A stretch of DNA of 64,000 nt. It comes from Actinopolymorpha sp. NPDC004070 (lineage in GTDB: Bacteria; Actinomycetota; Actinomycetes; Propionibacteriales; Actinopolymorphaceae). The DNA lies in NCBI RefSeq assembly GCF_040610475.1, contig NZ_JBEXMJ010000015.1:103225-167224 (forward strand), read 5' to 3'. Of this stretch, positions 28,803 through 39,107 are shown one piece after another (position 1 is the stretch's first letter; every line of letters starts with the position of its first letter). The notes under the pieces are model-generated. The model searched no databases. It was not told where the DNA came from and saw nothing but the letters and a program-made list of their open reading frames with translations. A program made the translations under genes and the position numbers.

Positions 28803-30331
28803 CCATCGACCAGGTGCGTGCCCGTCCGGTGACCGCCGCACCGACGCGGGAGCCGTTCGCGACCCTGCCGGTGCTGCTCGTGGCGGCGGTCGTCGCCGCG
28901 TTGCTGGTGGCGACGAGCAACCGGTACGGCTACCACCGGGACGAGCTCTACTTCCGGCTGCTCGGTCAGCACCCTGCCTGGGGCTACGTCGACCAGCCAC
29001 CTGCCACCCCTCTTCTGGCCGGGCTGACGCGCGCGCTGTTCGGGGACCACCTGTGGGCGTTGCGGCTCCCCAGCGCCCTCGCGGTGGCAGGTGCGGCGAT
29101 CCTCACCGCACTGCTGGTCCGCGAGTGGGGCGGCGGCCGGGCCGCGCAGGTGCTGGGAGCGCTGGGCGTGGTGGCGGTGTTCCCGCTCGCCGGTGGGCAC
29201 GTGCTGGCCACCGCGACCCTCGACCTGGTGCTGCAGGCGGCCGTGCTGTTGTGCGTGGCCCGGGCGTTGCTGCGCGACCCCCGCTGGTGGCTCGCGGCCG
29301 GGGCGGTGGTGGGCGCCGGGCTGTACGTCAAGTACCTGGTCGTGCTGACCCTGCTGGCGGTCGGCGTCGGCCTGCTGCTGGCCGGCCCGCGCCGGGTGCT
29401 CGCCTCGCGCTGGCTGTGGGCCGGCGTGCTGCTCGCGCTCGTGGTCGGCGCCCCGAACCTGGTCTACCAGGCCACCCACCACTGGCCGCAGCTCACCATG
29501 GCCGGGGCGATCGAACGGAACAAGGGCGCAGGCTCCCGCGTCTCGTTCCTACCGCTCCAACTGGTCATGCTGGGGCTGTTCATGGTGCCGGTGTGGGTGG
29601 CCGGGCTGGTACGGCTGCTGCGCGAGCCCGGACTGCGGCCGGTGCGGGCGATGGCGGTCGCGTACCCGGCAGCATGCGTGCTGGTGCTGGTCCTCGGCGG
29701 GCAGCCGTACTACACCCTCGGGCTGATCCTGGCCCTGTACGCGGCCGGGTGCGCGCCGGTGGTGCGGTGGATGGCGCGCGGGCAGCGGGTGGGCCGGGTG
29801 GGCCGGATCGGTCGGGTCGCCGCTTTCACCACCGCACTGGTGCTCAACGTCGCCATGTCCGTGCTGGTCGCGCTTCCGCTCCTGCCGGTCCGTGTGCTCG
29901 CGGCCACCCATCTCGCCGACGCCAACCAGGTCGTCGCCGACCAGATCGGGTGGCCGGAGTACGTGCGCCAGATCGCGGACGTGTACCGGGGGCTGCCGGC
30001 CGCCGACGCTTCCAGGGCAGTCATCGTCACCGCCAACTACGGCGAGGCGGGCGCGCTGGACCGCTTCGGCACCGGCCTGCCTCCCGTCCACAGCGCACAC
30101 AACGCGCTGTGGTTCCTCGGGCGCCCGGCGGAGGACAGGACGGTGGTGATCCTGGTCGGCTTCGCCGACGCCGGCCCGCGACTGGCGTGGTTCGGTTCGT
30201 GCCGGGTCGCGGCCCGCCTGGACAACGGCGTCGGCATACCGAACGAGGAACAGAGCAACGACGTCAAGGTGTGCCACGACCCGGTCCGGCCGTGGTCGCA
30301 GCTGTGGCCCGACCTCCGGCACTACGACTGA
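28799..30331 (+). CDS. Membrane glycosyltransferase, family 39 (PMT-like)
   Basis: A 510-residue integral membrane protein with about ten hydrophobic segments. The first loop contains GYHRDELYFRLLGQHPAWGYVDQPP, the acidic DE motif and proline-rich loop of GT-C (ArnT/PMT-like) transferases that use polyprenyl-phosphate sugar donors. The C-terminal 150 residues form a soluble extracytoplasmic domain (ADASRAVIVTANYGEAGALD). The GTG at 28799 overlaps the AraC stop (GTGA). A hairpin follows at 30367-30412. Acceptor unknown; wall polysaccharide or glycolipid is likely. Confidence 0.9.
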   Translation: MTIDQVRARPVTAAPTREPFATLPVLLVAAVVAALLVATSNRYGYHRDELYFRLLGQHPAWGYVDQPPATPLLAGLTRALFGDHLWALRLPSALAVAGAAILTALLVREWGGGRAAQVLGALGVVAVFPLAGGHVLATATLDLVLQAAVLLCVARALLRDPRWWLAAGAVVGAGLYVKYLVVLTLLAVGVGLLLAGPRRVLASRWLWAGVLLALVVGAPNLVYQATHHWPQLTMAGAIERNKGAGSRVSFLPLQLVMLGLFMVPVWVAGLVRLLREPGLRPVRAMAVAYPAACVLVLVLGGQPYYTLGLILALYAAGCAPVVRWMARGQRVGRVGRIGRVAAFTTALVLNVAMSVLVALPLLPVRVLAATHLADANQVVADQIGWPEYVRQIADVYRGLPAADASRAVIVTANYGEAGALDRFGTGLPPVHSAHNALWFLGRPAEDRTVVILVGFADAGPRLAWFGSCRVAARLDNGVGIPNEEQSNDVKVCHDPVRPWSQLWPDLRHYD

Positions 30332-30366
30332 TCTCTCGTCGGCGCCCGTGGCTGACGCCGGCGCCG

Positions 30367-30412
30367 GCCGTCGCGGCCAGTGGGCCCGAACAGGCCCACC
30401 GGCCGCGACGGC
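30367..30412. terminator. Bidirectional hairpin between convergent genes
   Basis: GCCGTCGCGGCC (30367-30378) and TGGGCC pair with GGCCCA and GGCCGCGACGGC (30401-30412) around the loop CGAACA. It separates the glycosyltransferase gene from the convergent SOD-like gene. Confidence 0.75.
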
Positions 30413-30518
30413 ACCCCCGTGTCGATCGCTTCCCCTCGTCGTACGAACCAGCCTAGGGGTGGGCACCGACAGGTCTCATCGGTCACGAGGCTGAACGCGG
30501 GTCATCCGAACGGACCAG

Positions 30519-31226
30519 TCACCGCGCCTGGTCGAACGGGACGGTCAGGCAGGCCAGCCGCGCACCGGCCATGCCGGCGTGTCCCCGCCCTCTGCTGGTG
30601 CGGTGCTCGTGGATGACGACCGACCCGGCGTCCTTGGATGCGATCGGCCAGTACACCGTGCTGACCGCGTAGCCGACCCCGTTGGCGTCGGTGCGGAAGT
30701 CCAGCCAGATCTCGTTGCGCGGGTTGGCGTACCGAGGATCCACCGACGGCTGCACCGGATCCTCGATGAACTGCACGTGCGGACCGGCGTCGGTCGGCGC
30801 ACTGCCGCAGCTGTCGACGTGGACGTGGGCGCCGTAGGTGCGGCGGGGAACCAGGCCGGTCACCGCGAGCACCGTGGTGGTGCCGAACGGCCAGGTGTAG
30901 GCGGCCACCGACGCGTGCGCGCCGACCGGCACCAGTGCCGGGTCGTACGTCAACGCGTCGCCGCCGTCCTCGACGGGCCCGAACCGGCCGATCGCGATGA
31001 CCGGGCGGCCGAGGCTCGCGCGGGCGGCCTGAGCCGTAGTGGCTTGGGAGACCTCGGTGGCCTGGGTGGCCGCGGAGACGGACCGCGCGCTCGTGGTGAA
31101 CGAGTGCTGTGCGGGTCCTCGTGTCGCCTCCCCGGCCGCAGCGGCGGCGGAGGGGGCGGCAGTCGTGGTGGCGGCCATCGCGACCGCGGCCACGAAAAGT
31201 GACAGCATGACTGCGTAACGTTTCAT
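30519..31226 (-). CDS. Secreted Cu/Zn superoxide dismutase-like protein
   Basis: A 235-residue exported protein with a signal peptide (MKRYAVMLSLFVAAVAMAAT) and an Ala/Thr/Ser-rich region to about residue 70. The core shows Cu/Zn-SOD fold landmarks: YGAHVHVDSCG (the H-V-H copper ligands and first disulfide Cys), PHVQF, an NEIWLDFRTDANGVG strand and VVIHEHRTS, then GHAGMAGARLACLTV with the second Cys. Several canonical zinc-loop histidines are not obvious, so catalytic dismutase activity is uncertain. The ATG at 31224-31226 starts the signal peptide. The gene is monocistronic and divergent from dgt. Confidence 0.85.
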   Translation of the reverse strand: MKRYAVMLSLFVAAVAMAATTTAAPSAAAAAGEATRGPAQHSFTTSARSVSAATQATEVSQATTAQAARASLGRPVIAIGRFGPVEDGGDALTYDPALVPVGAHASVAAYTWPFGTTTVLAVTGLVPRRTYGAHVHVDSCGSAPTDAGPHVQFIEDPVQPSVDPRYANPRNEIWLDFRTDANGVGYAVSTVYWPIASKDAGSVVIHEHRTSRGRGHAGMAGARLACLTVPFDQAR

Positions 31227-31326
31227 GGGCTGGTTGTAGCACGTCCGAACAGGTCCGTACGGAAGGCGCACAGGCACCGGCGTCGCCCGGGACGGGTTCG
31301 GCGAATGCCATAGGGTCTGTGCTGCG

Positions 31327-32595
31327 ATGAACCGAACCACGCCGGGCGAGCGGCACGAGGACTCGAGCTACCAACCCTCCGATGTCGAACGCTGGGTGGG
31401 CGAGCCGCCGAAGAGCGCCGGCCGCACGCCGTTCGCCCGCGACCGGGCCCGGGTCCTGCACTCGGCCGCGTTGCGCCGGCTCGCCGCCAAGACGCAGGTA
31501 CTCGGTCCGGGGATCCACGACTTCGTTCGCACCCGCCTGACGCACACCCTCGAGGTCGCGCAGGTGGGCCGCGAGCTCGGCCAGTCCCTCGGCTGCGACC
31601 CCGACGTCGTGGACACCGCCTGCCTGGCCCACGACCTCGGTCACCCGCCGTTCGGGCACAACGGCGAGGCCGCGCTGGACGAGGTGTGCGCGGACGCCGG
31701 CGGATTCGAGGGCAACGCGCAGACACTGCGGCTGCTGACCCGGCTGGAGGCGAAGACGTTCGCCGACGGTGCCGGCCGCAGCGCGGGCCTGAACCTCACC
31801 CGGGCCTCCCTCGACGCGGCGACGAAGTACCCCTGGCGGCGGGGGGAGGCACCACCGGGTGCCGGGGCGAAGTTCGGTGTCTACGACGACGACCTGGAGG
31901 TCTTCGGCTGGCTGCGGGCCGGCGTCGACCGGCGCCGCTGTCTGGAAGCGCAGGTGATGGACTTCGCCGACGACGTGGCGTACTCCGTGCACGACGTGGA
32001 GGACGGCGTGGTGTTCGGCCGGATCGTGCTGTCCGCGCTGGCCGACCGGGCCGAGCGCGCCACCGTGTGGGAGGTCGTCCGCGACTGGTACCTCCCCGGT
32101 GTGGAGGACGCCGAGCTTGACGATGCGTACGACCGGCTGCGTGGTTTCGGCTACTGGCCGCCGACCGACTACGACGGCGACCGGCGTTCGCTGGCCGCGC
32201 TGAAGGACCTCACCAGCCAGCTGATCGGACGGTTCTGCCTGGCCGCCGAGCAGGCGACGCACGCGGAGTACGGACGCGGGCGGCTGGTCCGCTACCGGGC
32301 CGATCTTGTCGTACCCCACGAGACCCGGGTGGAGATCGCCGTTCTGAAGGGGATCGCTGCGACCTACGTCATGCGGTCGGCCGAACGCGTCGCCCTGCTC
32401 TCCCGGCAACGGGAGGTCGTGCACGGGCTGGTGTCGGCGCTCCGGCGTACCGCGCCGGACGGCCTGGCACCGGCGTTCCGGGCCGACTTCGCCGCCGCGC
32501 CCGACGACGCCGCCCGGCTGCGGGTCGTCATCGACCAGACCGCGTCGCTGACCGACGCGTCCGCGGTGGCGATGGCGCGGTCCCTGCGGTCGTAG
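31327..32595 (+). CDS. dgt: Deoxyguanosinetriphosphate triphosphohydrolase-like protein
   Basis: A 422-residue HD-domain enzyme that splits dNTPs to nucleoside and triphosphate. [23 protein letters not shown] is the family opening; the metal site is H in [12 protein letters not shown] and HD in [17 protein letters not shown], with a later D in [13 protein letters not shown]. The length and the C-terminal helices are normal for the actinobacterial dGTPase-like group, usually found next to dnaG as here (one flavoprotein gene intervenes). Confidence 0.95.
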   Translation: MNRTTPGERHEDSSYQPSDVERWVGEPPKSAGRTPFARDRARVLHSAALRRLAAKTQVLGPGIHDFVRTRLTHTLEVAQVGRELGQSLGCDPDVVDTACLAHDLGHPPFGHNGEAALDEVCADAGGFEGNAQTLRLLTRLEAKTFADGAGRSAGLNLTRASLDAATKYPWRRGEAPPGAGAKFGVYDDDLEVFGWLRAGVDRRRCLEAQVMDFADDVAYSVHDVEDGVVFGRIVLSALADRAERATVWEVVRDWYLPGVEDAELDDAYDRLRGFGYWPPTDYDGDRRSLAALKDLTSQLIGRFCLAAEQATHAEYGRGRLVRYRADLVVPHETRVEIAVLKGIAATYVMRSAERVALLSRQREVVHGLVSALRRTAPDGLAPAFRADFAAAPDDAARLRVVIDQTASLTDASAVAMARSLRS

Positions 32596-32700
32596 ACGAG
32601 CCGCCGGTCACGCGGCCGGTTCCCGCCGAGATCCTGCTTCGCCGGGTCCGCCTGTGGCACGGTTGGAACTCCGTACGCGAGTTCTCGAAGGAGTCGCCGC

Positions 32701-33942
32701 ATGGCTGAGCAGACCGGACAGCAGACGTACGTCGTGATCGGCGGGGGACTGGCCGCGGCGAAGGCGGTGGAGGCGTTGCGGTCGGAGGGCTTCGCCGGCC
32801 GGGTCGTCCTCGTCGCCCGCGAGTCCGAGCTTCCGTACGAACGCCCGCCGCTGTCCAAGGGCGTCCTCCTCGGTACCGACGACCCCGTGACGGTGATCAC
32901 CCACGACCAGGCGTGGTACGACGAGCAGCGGGTGGAGCTCCGGCTCGGTGTAGCCGTACGCCGGTTGGACCCGTCCGCCCACGAGGTGGTGCTGTCCGAC
33001 GGCGAGACGCTCCACTACGACAAGGCGCTGCTGGCGACCGGCTCGGTCGTCCGTCGGCTGGACGTGCCCGGCGTCGACCTGGCCGGCGTGCACTACCTGC
33101 GCACCCTCACCGACTGCCTCACCCTGAAGGAGACCCTGGCCGCCGCCGACCGGGTGGTGGTCGTCGGCGCCGGCTGGATCGGCCTGGAGACCGCCGCCGC
33201 AGCGCGGCACCACGGCGCGGAGGTGGTGGTGGTCGAGCCGCAGCCCGGACCGCTCTACACCGTGCTCGGACCGCAGATGAGCGAGGTGTTCGCTCGGCTG
33301 CACCGCGACCACGGGGTGGAGTTCCGGTTCGGCACCTCGCTGGCGCAGATTCGCGGCGACGGCGGGAAGGTGACCGGCGCGGTCACCAGTGACGCCGAGG
33401 AGCTGGCCGCGGACGCGGTGATCGTCGGCGTCGGTGTCGCCCCGGACATCGAGCTGGCCGAGGCCGCCGGGCTGGCCGTCGACAAGGGCGTGCTCACCGA
33501 CGAGCGGCTGCGTACCTCCGACCCGGACGTCTACGCCGCCGGCGACGTCGCGCGGTGGTACTCCCCGACGTTCGGCCGCCCGCTGCACGTGGAGCACTGG
33601 GCGAACGCGCAGGACGGCGGAGCCGCCGCGGGCCGGGCGATGGCCGGCTCGGACGCGGCGTACGACGCGGTGCCGTTCTTTTTCAGCGACCAGTACGACC
33701 TGGGCATGGAGTACTCCGGGGACGTCGGGCCCGACGGGTACGACGACGTGGTGGTGCGCGGTGACCTGGACGGGCGGGAGTTCGTGGCGTTCTGGCTGCG
33801 CAAGGGGCGGGTCGTCGCCGGAATGAACGTCAACGTCTGGGACGTCCAGGACGCCATCCAGGCGCTGATCCGGTCCGGGCGCGAGGTCGCCCCGGGCAGG
33901 CTCGCCGATGCCGGGGTGGACCTGGACGCGGTGTACGCGTAG
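32701..33942 (+). CDS. FAD-dependent pyridine nucleotide reductase (ferredoxin reductase type)
   Basis: A 413-residue flavoprotein. An N-terminal FAD motif (YVVIGGGLAAAKAVEALR), a second dinucleotide motif for NAD(P)H (RVVVVGAGWIGLETAAAARHHG), and DVYAAGDVARWYSP with the third FAD contact make it a BphA4/rubredoxin-reductase-like enzyme; the last 80 residues are the Reductase_C domain. RPPLSKGVLLG near residue 50 is also typical. The ATG at 32701 is preceded by a purine-rich GAAGGAG. No ferredoxin gene is adjacent, so its electron acceptor is unknown. Confidence 0.93.
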   Translation: MAEQTGQQTYVVIGGGLAAAKAVEALRSEGFAGRVVLVARESELPYERPPLSKGVLLGTDDPVTVITHDQAWYDEQRVELRLGVAVRRLDPSAHEVVLSDGETLHYDKALLATGSVVRRLDVPGVDLAGVHYLRTLTDCLTLKETLAAADRVVVVGAGWIGLETAAAARHHGAEVVVVEPQPGPLYTVLGPQMSEVFARLHRDHGVEFRFGTSLAQIRGDGGKVTGAVTSDAEELAADAVIVGVGVAPDIELAEAAGLAVDKGVLTDERLRTSDPDVYAAGDVARWYSPTFGRPLHVEHWANAQDGGAAAGRAMAGSDAAYDAVPFFFSDQYDLGMEYSGDVGPDGYDDVVVRGDLDGREFVAFWLRKGRVVAGMNVNVWDVQDAIQALIRSGREVAPGRLADAGVDLDAVYA

Positions 33943-34040
33943 CCCCGGGGCGTACCCGTCGAGCTGAGACGTGCTGGTGCACAAGGGCCGTCGACCCGGC
34001 GCCGTCGGGCTCGTGAGCACCCGGCCGTAGACTCCGACTC

Positions 34041-35990
34041 ATGGCCGGCCGGATCCGCGACGACGACATCGCGCTGGTCCGGGAACGCACCCGGATCGAC
34101 GAGGTCGTCTCGCAGTACGTCACGTTGCGCCCGGCGGGTACCGGCTCGCTGAAGGGCCTGTGTCCCTTCCATGACGAGAAGTCCCCGTCGTTCAACGTCC
34201 GTCCCCAGGTCGGCGCCTATCACTGCTTCGGCTGCGGCGAGGGCGGCGACGCGATCTCCTTCCTGCAGAAGATCGAGGGCCTCGGGTTCGTCGAGGCGGT
34301 CGAACGCCTCGCCACCCTCGCCGGCGTCCAGTTGCGCTACGTCGACGGCGGCCAGCCCGAGCGGCGCCAGCCCGGCACCAGGGCCCGGCTGGTCGAGGCT
34401 CACAAGGCCGCCGAGGAGTTCTACAAGGAGCAACTGCACTCCTCACCAGACGCGGCGGCCGGTCGCACCTTCCTCGCCGAGCGCGGCTTCGACCGGGCGG
34501 CGGCGGAGCACTTCCGCGTCGGCTTCGCCCCCCGCGGCGGCAGCGCGCTGCTCAGCCACCTGCGCGGTCGTGGCTTCTCCGATGACGAGCTCGCCACCGG
34601 CGGCCTGGCCGCCAGCAGTGCCCGCGGCCGCTACGACCGGTTCCGGGGCCGGCTGGTGTGGCCGATCCGTGAGCTGTCCGGTGACGTGGTGGGGTTCGGC
34701 GCACGCCGGCTCTTCGACGACGACCGGATCGACGCGAAGTACCTCAACACCCCGGAGACGCCGATCTACCACAAGAGCCAGGTGCTGTACGGCGTCGACC
34801 TGGCCCGCCGCGACATCGCCCGGAAGTCCCAGGCGGTCGTGGTGGAGGGCTACACCGACGTGATGGCCTGCCACCTCGCCGGCGTGCCCACGGCGGTGGC
34901 CACCTGCGGCACGGCGTTCGGGGAGGACCACGCCCGGGTGCTGCGCCGGCTGCTGCTGGACCACGAGGAGTTCCGCGGCGAGGTGATCTACACCTTCGAC
35001 GGTGACGAGGCCGGGCAGCGCGCGGCGCTGAAGGCGTTCGAGGGCGACCAGCAGTTCGTGTCGCAGACCTACGTCGCGGTCGAGCCGGACGGGCTGGACC
35101 CCTGCGACCTGCGCCTGAAGCACGGAGACGCGGCGGTCCGCGACCTGATCGCCCGCCGGATCCCGCTGTACCGCTTCGTCCTGGAGCGGGCGCTGGGCCG
35201 GTTCGACCTGGACCGCGCCGACGGCCGGGTGGACGCGCTGCGGGCGACCGCGCCGTACTTCCGTTCCGTACGCGACCGGGCCAAGCTGAACGCCTACTCC
35301 CGTGAGCTCGCCGGCATGCTCGGCATGGACGTCGACGAGGTGCGGGCGGAGGTGGCCCGGGCGGCCGGCGCCGCGGGCCGCACCGGCGGCACCGGTCCCG
35401 GGGCCGGGGGTGTGCGCGGCGGCGACCGGGGCGGCCGGGGACGAGGGCCGCTGACGGAGCCGGGTCGTACGCAGGCCGCACCGGCGGCGCCGCAGACGCC
35501 GCTGCCCGACCCGAACGAGCCTCGGCTCAGCGCCGAACGCGAGCTGCTCAAGCTCGTCGTCCAGTCCCCGACGGTGGTCGGTCCGGCGTTCGACGCGGTG
35601 GAGGAGAGTGACTTCACCCATCCCGCCTACGTCGCGGTGCGGCGGGCGAGTGCGGGCGCGGGCGGCGTCGGCACCTCCGCCGGCGGCGACGCCTGGGTGT
35701 CCACGCTCGCCGCGCACGCACCCGACGACGCCGTACGCGGGCTGGTCACCGCGCTCGCCGTGGAGCCGCTGCGCGCGGCCGGCACCCCCGACCAGCGCTA
35801 CGCCGGTTCGCTGCTGGCCCGGGTGCAGGAGCTCGCGGTCGCCCGGCGCATCGCCGACGTGAAGTCCAAGCTGCAGCGGATGAACCCCGTCGAGCAGACC
35901 GAGGCCTACAACAAGCTGTTCGGTGAGCTGGTCGCGCTCGAGCAACACCGCCGCGGCCTGCGCGAACGCGCCGTGGGCGGCCTCGGCTGA
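34041..35990 (+). CDS. dnaG: DNA primase
   Basis: A 649-residue primase making RNA primers at the fork. The CHC2 zinc finger has ligands C41, H44, C62 and C65 (CPFHDEKSP, YHCFGCGEGGD). The TOPRIM catalytic core shows VVEGYTDVMACHLAG and the acidic TFDGDEAGQRA. A Gly/Arg-rich linker (residues about 445-490) precedes the C-terminal helicase-binding domain. All parts are present and the length is typical. It probably belongs with dgt, an arrangement common in actinobacteria. Confidence 0.97.
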   Translation: MAGRIRDDDIALVRERTRIDEVVSQYVTLRPAGTGSLKGLCPFHDEKSPSFNVRPQVGAYHCFGCGEGGDAISFLQKIEGLGFVEAVERLATLAGVQLRYVDGGQPERRQPGTRARLVEAHKAAEEFYKEQLHSSPDAAAGRTFLAERGFDRAAAEHFRVGFAPRGGSALLSHLRGRGFSDDELATGGLAASSARGRYDRFRGRLVWPIRELSGDVVGFGARRLFDDDRIDAKYLNTPETPIYHKSQVLYGVDLARRDIARKSQAVVVEGYTDVMACHLAGVPTAVATCGTAFGEDHARVLRRLLLDHEEFRGEVIYTFDGDEAGQRAALKAFEGDQQFVSQTYVAVEPDGLDPCDLRLKHGDAAVRDLIARRIPLYRFVLERALGRFDLDRADGRVDALRATAPYFRSVRDRAKLNAYSRELAGMLGMDVDEVRAEVARAAGAAGRTGGTGPGAGGVRGGDRGGRGRGPLTEPGRTQAAPAAPQTPLPDPNEPRLSAERELLKLVVQSPTVVGPAFDAVEESDFTHPAYVAVRRASAGAGGVGTSAGGDAWVSTLAAHAPDDAVRGLVTALAVEPLRAAGTPDQRYAGSLLARVQELAVARRIADVKSKLQRMNPVEQTEAYNKLFGELVALEQHRRGLRERAVGGLG

Positions 35991-36139
35991 GCGCCGCCGG
36001 TCCAGTGCCCGGCCCTGTCGTCACCGGCCGGGCGGCAGGCGGGGCGTCAGCCGGGGAGGCTGGCCGGGACCGGACCGGCGTGGCGGCCCGCCGGCACCTC
36101 GCGGCCGGGTGAGTTGGTGGCAGCGGTTAGTTTCTAGAC

Positions 36140-37558
36140 ATGCCGAAGGTCGCCGGAGTCGACTCCTCCACCCAGTCCTGCAAGATCGTCGTGGCCGACG
36201 CCGACACCGGTGAGGTGCTCGACGAGCGGGTCGCCGCGCACCCCGACGGCACCGAGTGCCCGCCGGACGCGTGGTGGTCGGCGCTGCGGGAGGCGGCCGA
36301 GGGGCTGCTGGACGACGTGGCCGCGATCGGCGTCGCCGGCCAGCAGCACGGCATGGTCACCCTGGACGAGGCCGGTGAGGTCGTCCGCCCGGCGCTGCTG
36401 TGGAACGACACCCGGTCCGCGGCCGCGGCGCTCCGGTTGGTGCAGTTGCTCGGCCCGGCCGGATGGGCGGAGGCGGTCGGATCGGTGCCGCTGGCCAGCA
36501 TGACCGTGAGCAAGCTCGCCTGGCTGGCCGAGCACGAGCCGGCCAACGCCGAGCGCGTGGCCCGGGTGATGCTGCCGCACGACTACCTGACCTGGGAGCT
36601 GTGCGGTCGCCCGGACCAGCCGGTGACCGACCGCGGCGACGCGTCCGGCACGGCGTACTGGTCCCCGGTCACCGGCGACTACCGCACCGACCTGCTCCAG
36701 CTCGCACTCGGCCGTACGCCCGAACTCCCCAAGGTGCTCGGCCCGGCCGAACCCGCGGGTGAGACCGGCTCGGCCGGCCTGAACGGCGTCGTCGGTCCCG
36801 GCACGCTGGTCTCGGCGGGCACCGGCGACAACATGGGCGCCGCGCTCGGGCTCGGCATCGAGCCCGGTGACGTGGTGGTCTCCCTCGGCACCAGCGGCAC
36901 CGTCTTCGCCGTGCACGACAAGCCGTCCACCGACCCGACCGGGATCGTGGCCGGCTTCGCCGACGCGACCGGGCGGTTCCTGCCGCTGGTGTGCACGCTG
37001 AACGCCGCCCGGGTGCTCACCGCCACCGCGAACATGCTGGGCGTGGACCTGGCCGGACTGGAGCGGCTGGCCCGCGAGGCCGCGCCCGGTGCGGGTGGGC
37101 TGGTGCTGCTGCCCTACCTCGACGGCGAGCGCACGCCCAACCTCCCCGACGCGGCGGGCTCGCTGCACAACCTCCGCCGCGGCACGATGACGCCGGCCAA
37201 CATGGCCCGGGCCGCGGTCGAGGGCATGCTGTGCGGCCTCGCCGACGGGCTGGACGCGGTGCGGGCACAGGGCGTGACCGTCCGCCGGGTGCTGCTGATC
37301 GGCGGCGCCGCCCGGTCGGAGGCGGTGCGCTCGGCCGCACCGACCGTGTTCGGCGTACCCGTCACCGTGCCGCCGCCGGCGGAGTACGTCGCGCTCGGCG
37401 CGGCCAGGCAGGCCGCCTGGGCGCTGGCCGGGTCGGCGGCGCCGCCGTCGTGGAGTCTCGGCGAGTCGGTGGTACGCGACGAGGTGGACGAGGCCGCGGG
37501 TGAGCGCATCCGGTCGGCGTACGCGCAGGCGCGCACTGCGCTGCATCCGGGCGACTGA
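36140..37558 (+). CDS. xylB: Xylulokinase
   Basis: A 472-residue FGGY carbohydrate kinase phosphorylating D-xylulose. The N-terminal phosphate motif is [28 protein letters not shown] and WNDTRS are xylulokinase-type sugar-binding segments; [12 protein letters not shown] and [12 protein letters not shown] are the ATP-site motifs in the second half. The xylA gene lies 3 kb downstream in its own unit (40604), so the pathway is split by an XRE gene and an M52 peptidase gene. The start at ATG 36140 is unambiguous. Confidence 0.94.
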   Translation: MPKVAGVDSSTQSCKIVVADADTGEVLDERVAAHPDGTECPPDAWWSALREAAEGLLDDVAAIGVAGQQHGMVTLDEAGEVVRPALLWNDTRSAAAALRLVQLLGPAGWAEAVGSVPLASMTVSKLAWLAEHEPANAERVARVMLPHDYLTWELCGRPDQPVTDRGDASGTAYWSPVTGDYRTDLLQLALGRTPELPKVLGPAEPAGETGSAGLNGVVGPGTLVSAGTGDNMGAALGLGIEPGDVVVSLGTSGTVFAVHDKPSTDPTGIVAGFADATGRFLPLVCTLNAARVLTATANMLGVDLAGLERLAREAAPGAGGLVLLPYLDGERTPNLPDAAGSLHNLRRGTMTPANMARAAVEGMLCGLADGLDAVRAQGVTVRRVLLIGGAARSEAVRSAAPTVFGVPVTVPPPAEYVALGAARQAAWALAGSAAPPSWSLGESVVRDEVDEAAGERIRSAYAQARTALHPGD

Positions 37559-37721
37559 CAGCGGCCGCGACCCGGAGCCTGACCCGGGGGCCGGTCTCGC
37601 CGGACAACAGGCCCCGACCTGCGGGGAAGTCGGCGCGACTCGCCGGAGACATTCGGTTGGTCACAAGCTGTGCGGTTGGCGTCGTACTCGGTGGGGAAGG
37701 TGCCTGTTTCGGGGAGGCACA

Positions 37722-38192
37722 ATGGTGATGAACTCTGCCGACGTCGGCGCCCGTCGACGGCTGATCGTGATGCAACGTCTGCGTGAGCGGCGTCGCCGCC
37801 TCGGACTGACCCAGAAGCAGGTGGTCAGCCGGTTGGGCCGGCTCGGCGTCCTCACGACCAACAAGGCCCTCAGCAGCCTGGAGCACGGTGCCGGTCTGGA
37901 CGTGGCGAAGCTACCCGAGCTCGCCCACGCGCTGGAGTGCACGGTGACCTATCTCCTGGGCATGACCTCGGACCCGCGAAGCTGGGCACCCGACACCACA
38001 CCGGCCAGCCAGCAGCAGGGTCCCCGGGACCAGGCCGCGGTCGCCGCGAACCGGCCGAGGGTGCCGGGCGCGGTGCCTGCCGGGGCGCGGCCCGACTGGG
38101 CTCGCCGACCTGACCTGGCGCGCCGCCCTGCGGCCGCTCCGGGCCTGGTCAACGCACATCCACCCACCCGTAACCCACCGCCGTCCGCCTGA
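37722..38192 (+). CDS. Small XRE-type helix-turn-helix regulator
   Basis: A 156-residue protein. Residues 12-80 form a Cro/C1-type helix-turn-helix (RLRERRRRLGLTQKQVVSRL, TNKALSSLEHGAGLDVAKL), then a recognition-like ECTVTYLLGMTSDPRSW. The remaining 75 residues are Ala/Pro/Arg-rich and probably disordered. Two ATGs, 37722 and 37728, follow GGGGAGG (37711-37717) at spacings of 4 and 10 bases; the first is given. A perfect hairpin after the stop marks it as monocistronic. Targets are unknown. Confidence 0.82.
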   Translation: MVMNSADVGARRRLIVMQRLRERRRRLGLTQKQVVSRLGRLGVLTTNKALSSLEHGAGLDVAKLPELAHALECTVTYLLGMTSDPRSWAPDTTPASQQQGPRDQAAVAANRPRVPGAVPAGARPDWARRPDLARRPAAAPGLVNAHPPTRNPPPSA

Positions 38193-38196
38193 CGGT

Positions 38197-38225
38197 CGCG
38201 CGGTCCGGGCCACCCGGACCGCGCG
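38197..38225 (+). terminator. Perfect 13-bp stem after the XRE gene
   Basis: CGCGCGGTCCGGG (38197-38209) pairs with CCCGGACCGCGCG (38213-38225) around a three-base loop. It starts four bases after the stop codon and also lies at the 3' side of the convergent peptidase gene. Confidence 0.75.
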
Positions 38226-38290
38226 AACTTCCTCTGCGGGCCCGACTTCCTTCGGGGGCTCGGGCCTTCGTGGACCTGGCCTTCGGGGGA

Positions 38291-38824
38291 TCAGCCCGAC
38301 CAGGAGCGGTGGGCCCGGGTGACGATGTCCAGGACCAGCTTCGCCGCCGGTCCCACGGCGTTCTCCACCGCGGGTGACAGGCCGATGCCGGTGCCGATGT
38401 TGCCGGGTTCGCAGCCCACCACCACGACCCGGGCGACCTGGCGGTGGATCGCGGGTACGAGCGCCAGCACGCCGTCGGGTCGTGGGTACGGTCCGTCGTC
38501 CGCGGCGTCGTCGGCGGCCTCCACGACGTACAACGTGCCCGGTGGGCCGTCGCTGTGCAGCGAGTCGACGAGGACCACCAGGCCGTAGCCGTCGAGGTGT
38601 TGCGTGGCGAGGTGGCGGCCGCGGATGCCGTAGTCGCGCAGGTCGACCGGTGCGGGCAGCGGGTCGCGGGCCAGCCGGTGGATCACCGCGACGCCGAAGC
38701 CGTCGTCGGCGCAGAAGACGTTGCCGACTCCGGCGACGAGGACCCGGCCGCCGGTGCCGCGGCCGGTCCGTTCGCGGCCGCTTCGTTCGCTGATTCGTTC
38801 GTGGTGGTCAGGCGGATGGACCAC
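38291..38824 (-). CDS. Hydrogenase-maturation-protease-like (peptidase M52) protein
   Basis: About 177 residues with the M52 opening VLVAGVGNVFCADDGFGVAV, in which the acidic residues of the GxGNxxxxDDGxG motif coordinate nickel in HybD/HycI proteases. Later VVLVDSLHSDGPPGTLYVVE and VVVGCEPGNIGTGIGLSPAV are family strands. The GTG at 38822-38824 is one possible start; the frame is open to 38965, and a start just before the RVLVAGVGN strand cannot be excluded. No hydrogenase subunits or hyp genes are within the window, so either the hydrogenase is elsewhere or this protease has another substrate. It is convergent with the XRE gene. Confidence 0.82.
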   Translation of the reverse strand: MVHPPDHHERISERSGRERTGRGTGGRVLVAGVGNVFCADDGFGVAVIHRLARDPLPAPVDLRDYGIRGRHLATQHLDGYGLVVLVDSLHSDGPPGTLYVVEAADDAADDGPYPRPDGVLALVPAIHRQVARVVVVGCEPGNIGTGIGLSPAVENAVGPAAKLVLDIVTRAHRSWSG

Positions 38825-39107
38825 TGCGCGCCCCCCGCGTCGCCGACGAGCCGTTTCCCGGTCAGCGTACGTCCGGGCGGTGATCGCCACGGCGGGAACG
38901 CGCGACCTCACAGCCGGGGTGGAACCGCACCCGGTGGCTGGTTCCGGACGCGGTCGGTGCGACATCCCGGCAGGCGGAAGCTGTGCCTTGACCCCCGGTG
39001 CGCCGCGGTCCTAGTTTGTTCGGACCCTGAACGAAATGGGCGACCGAAATCCGGCCGGGTCTTCGGCCGGTGGTCCTCGCCCACGACGGGCCCGTACTGG
39101 AGGATCC

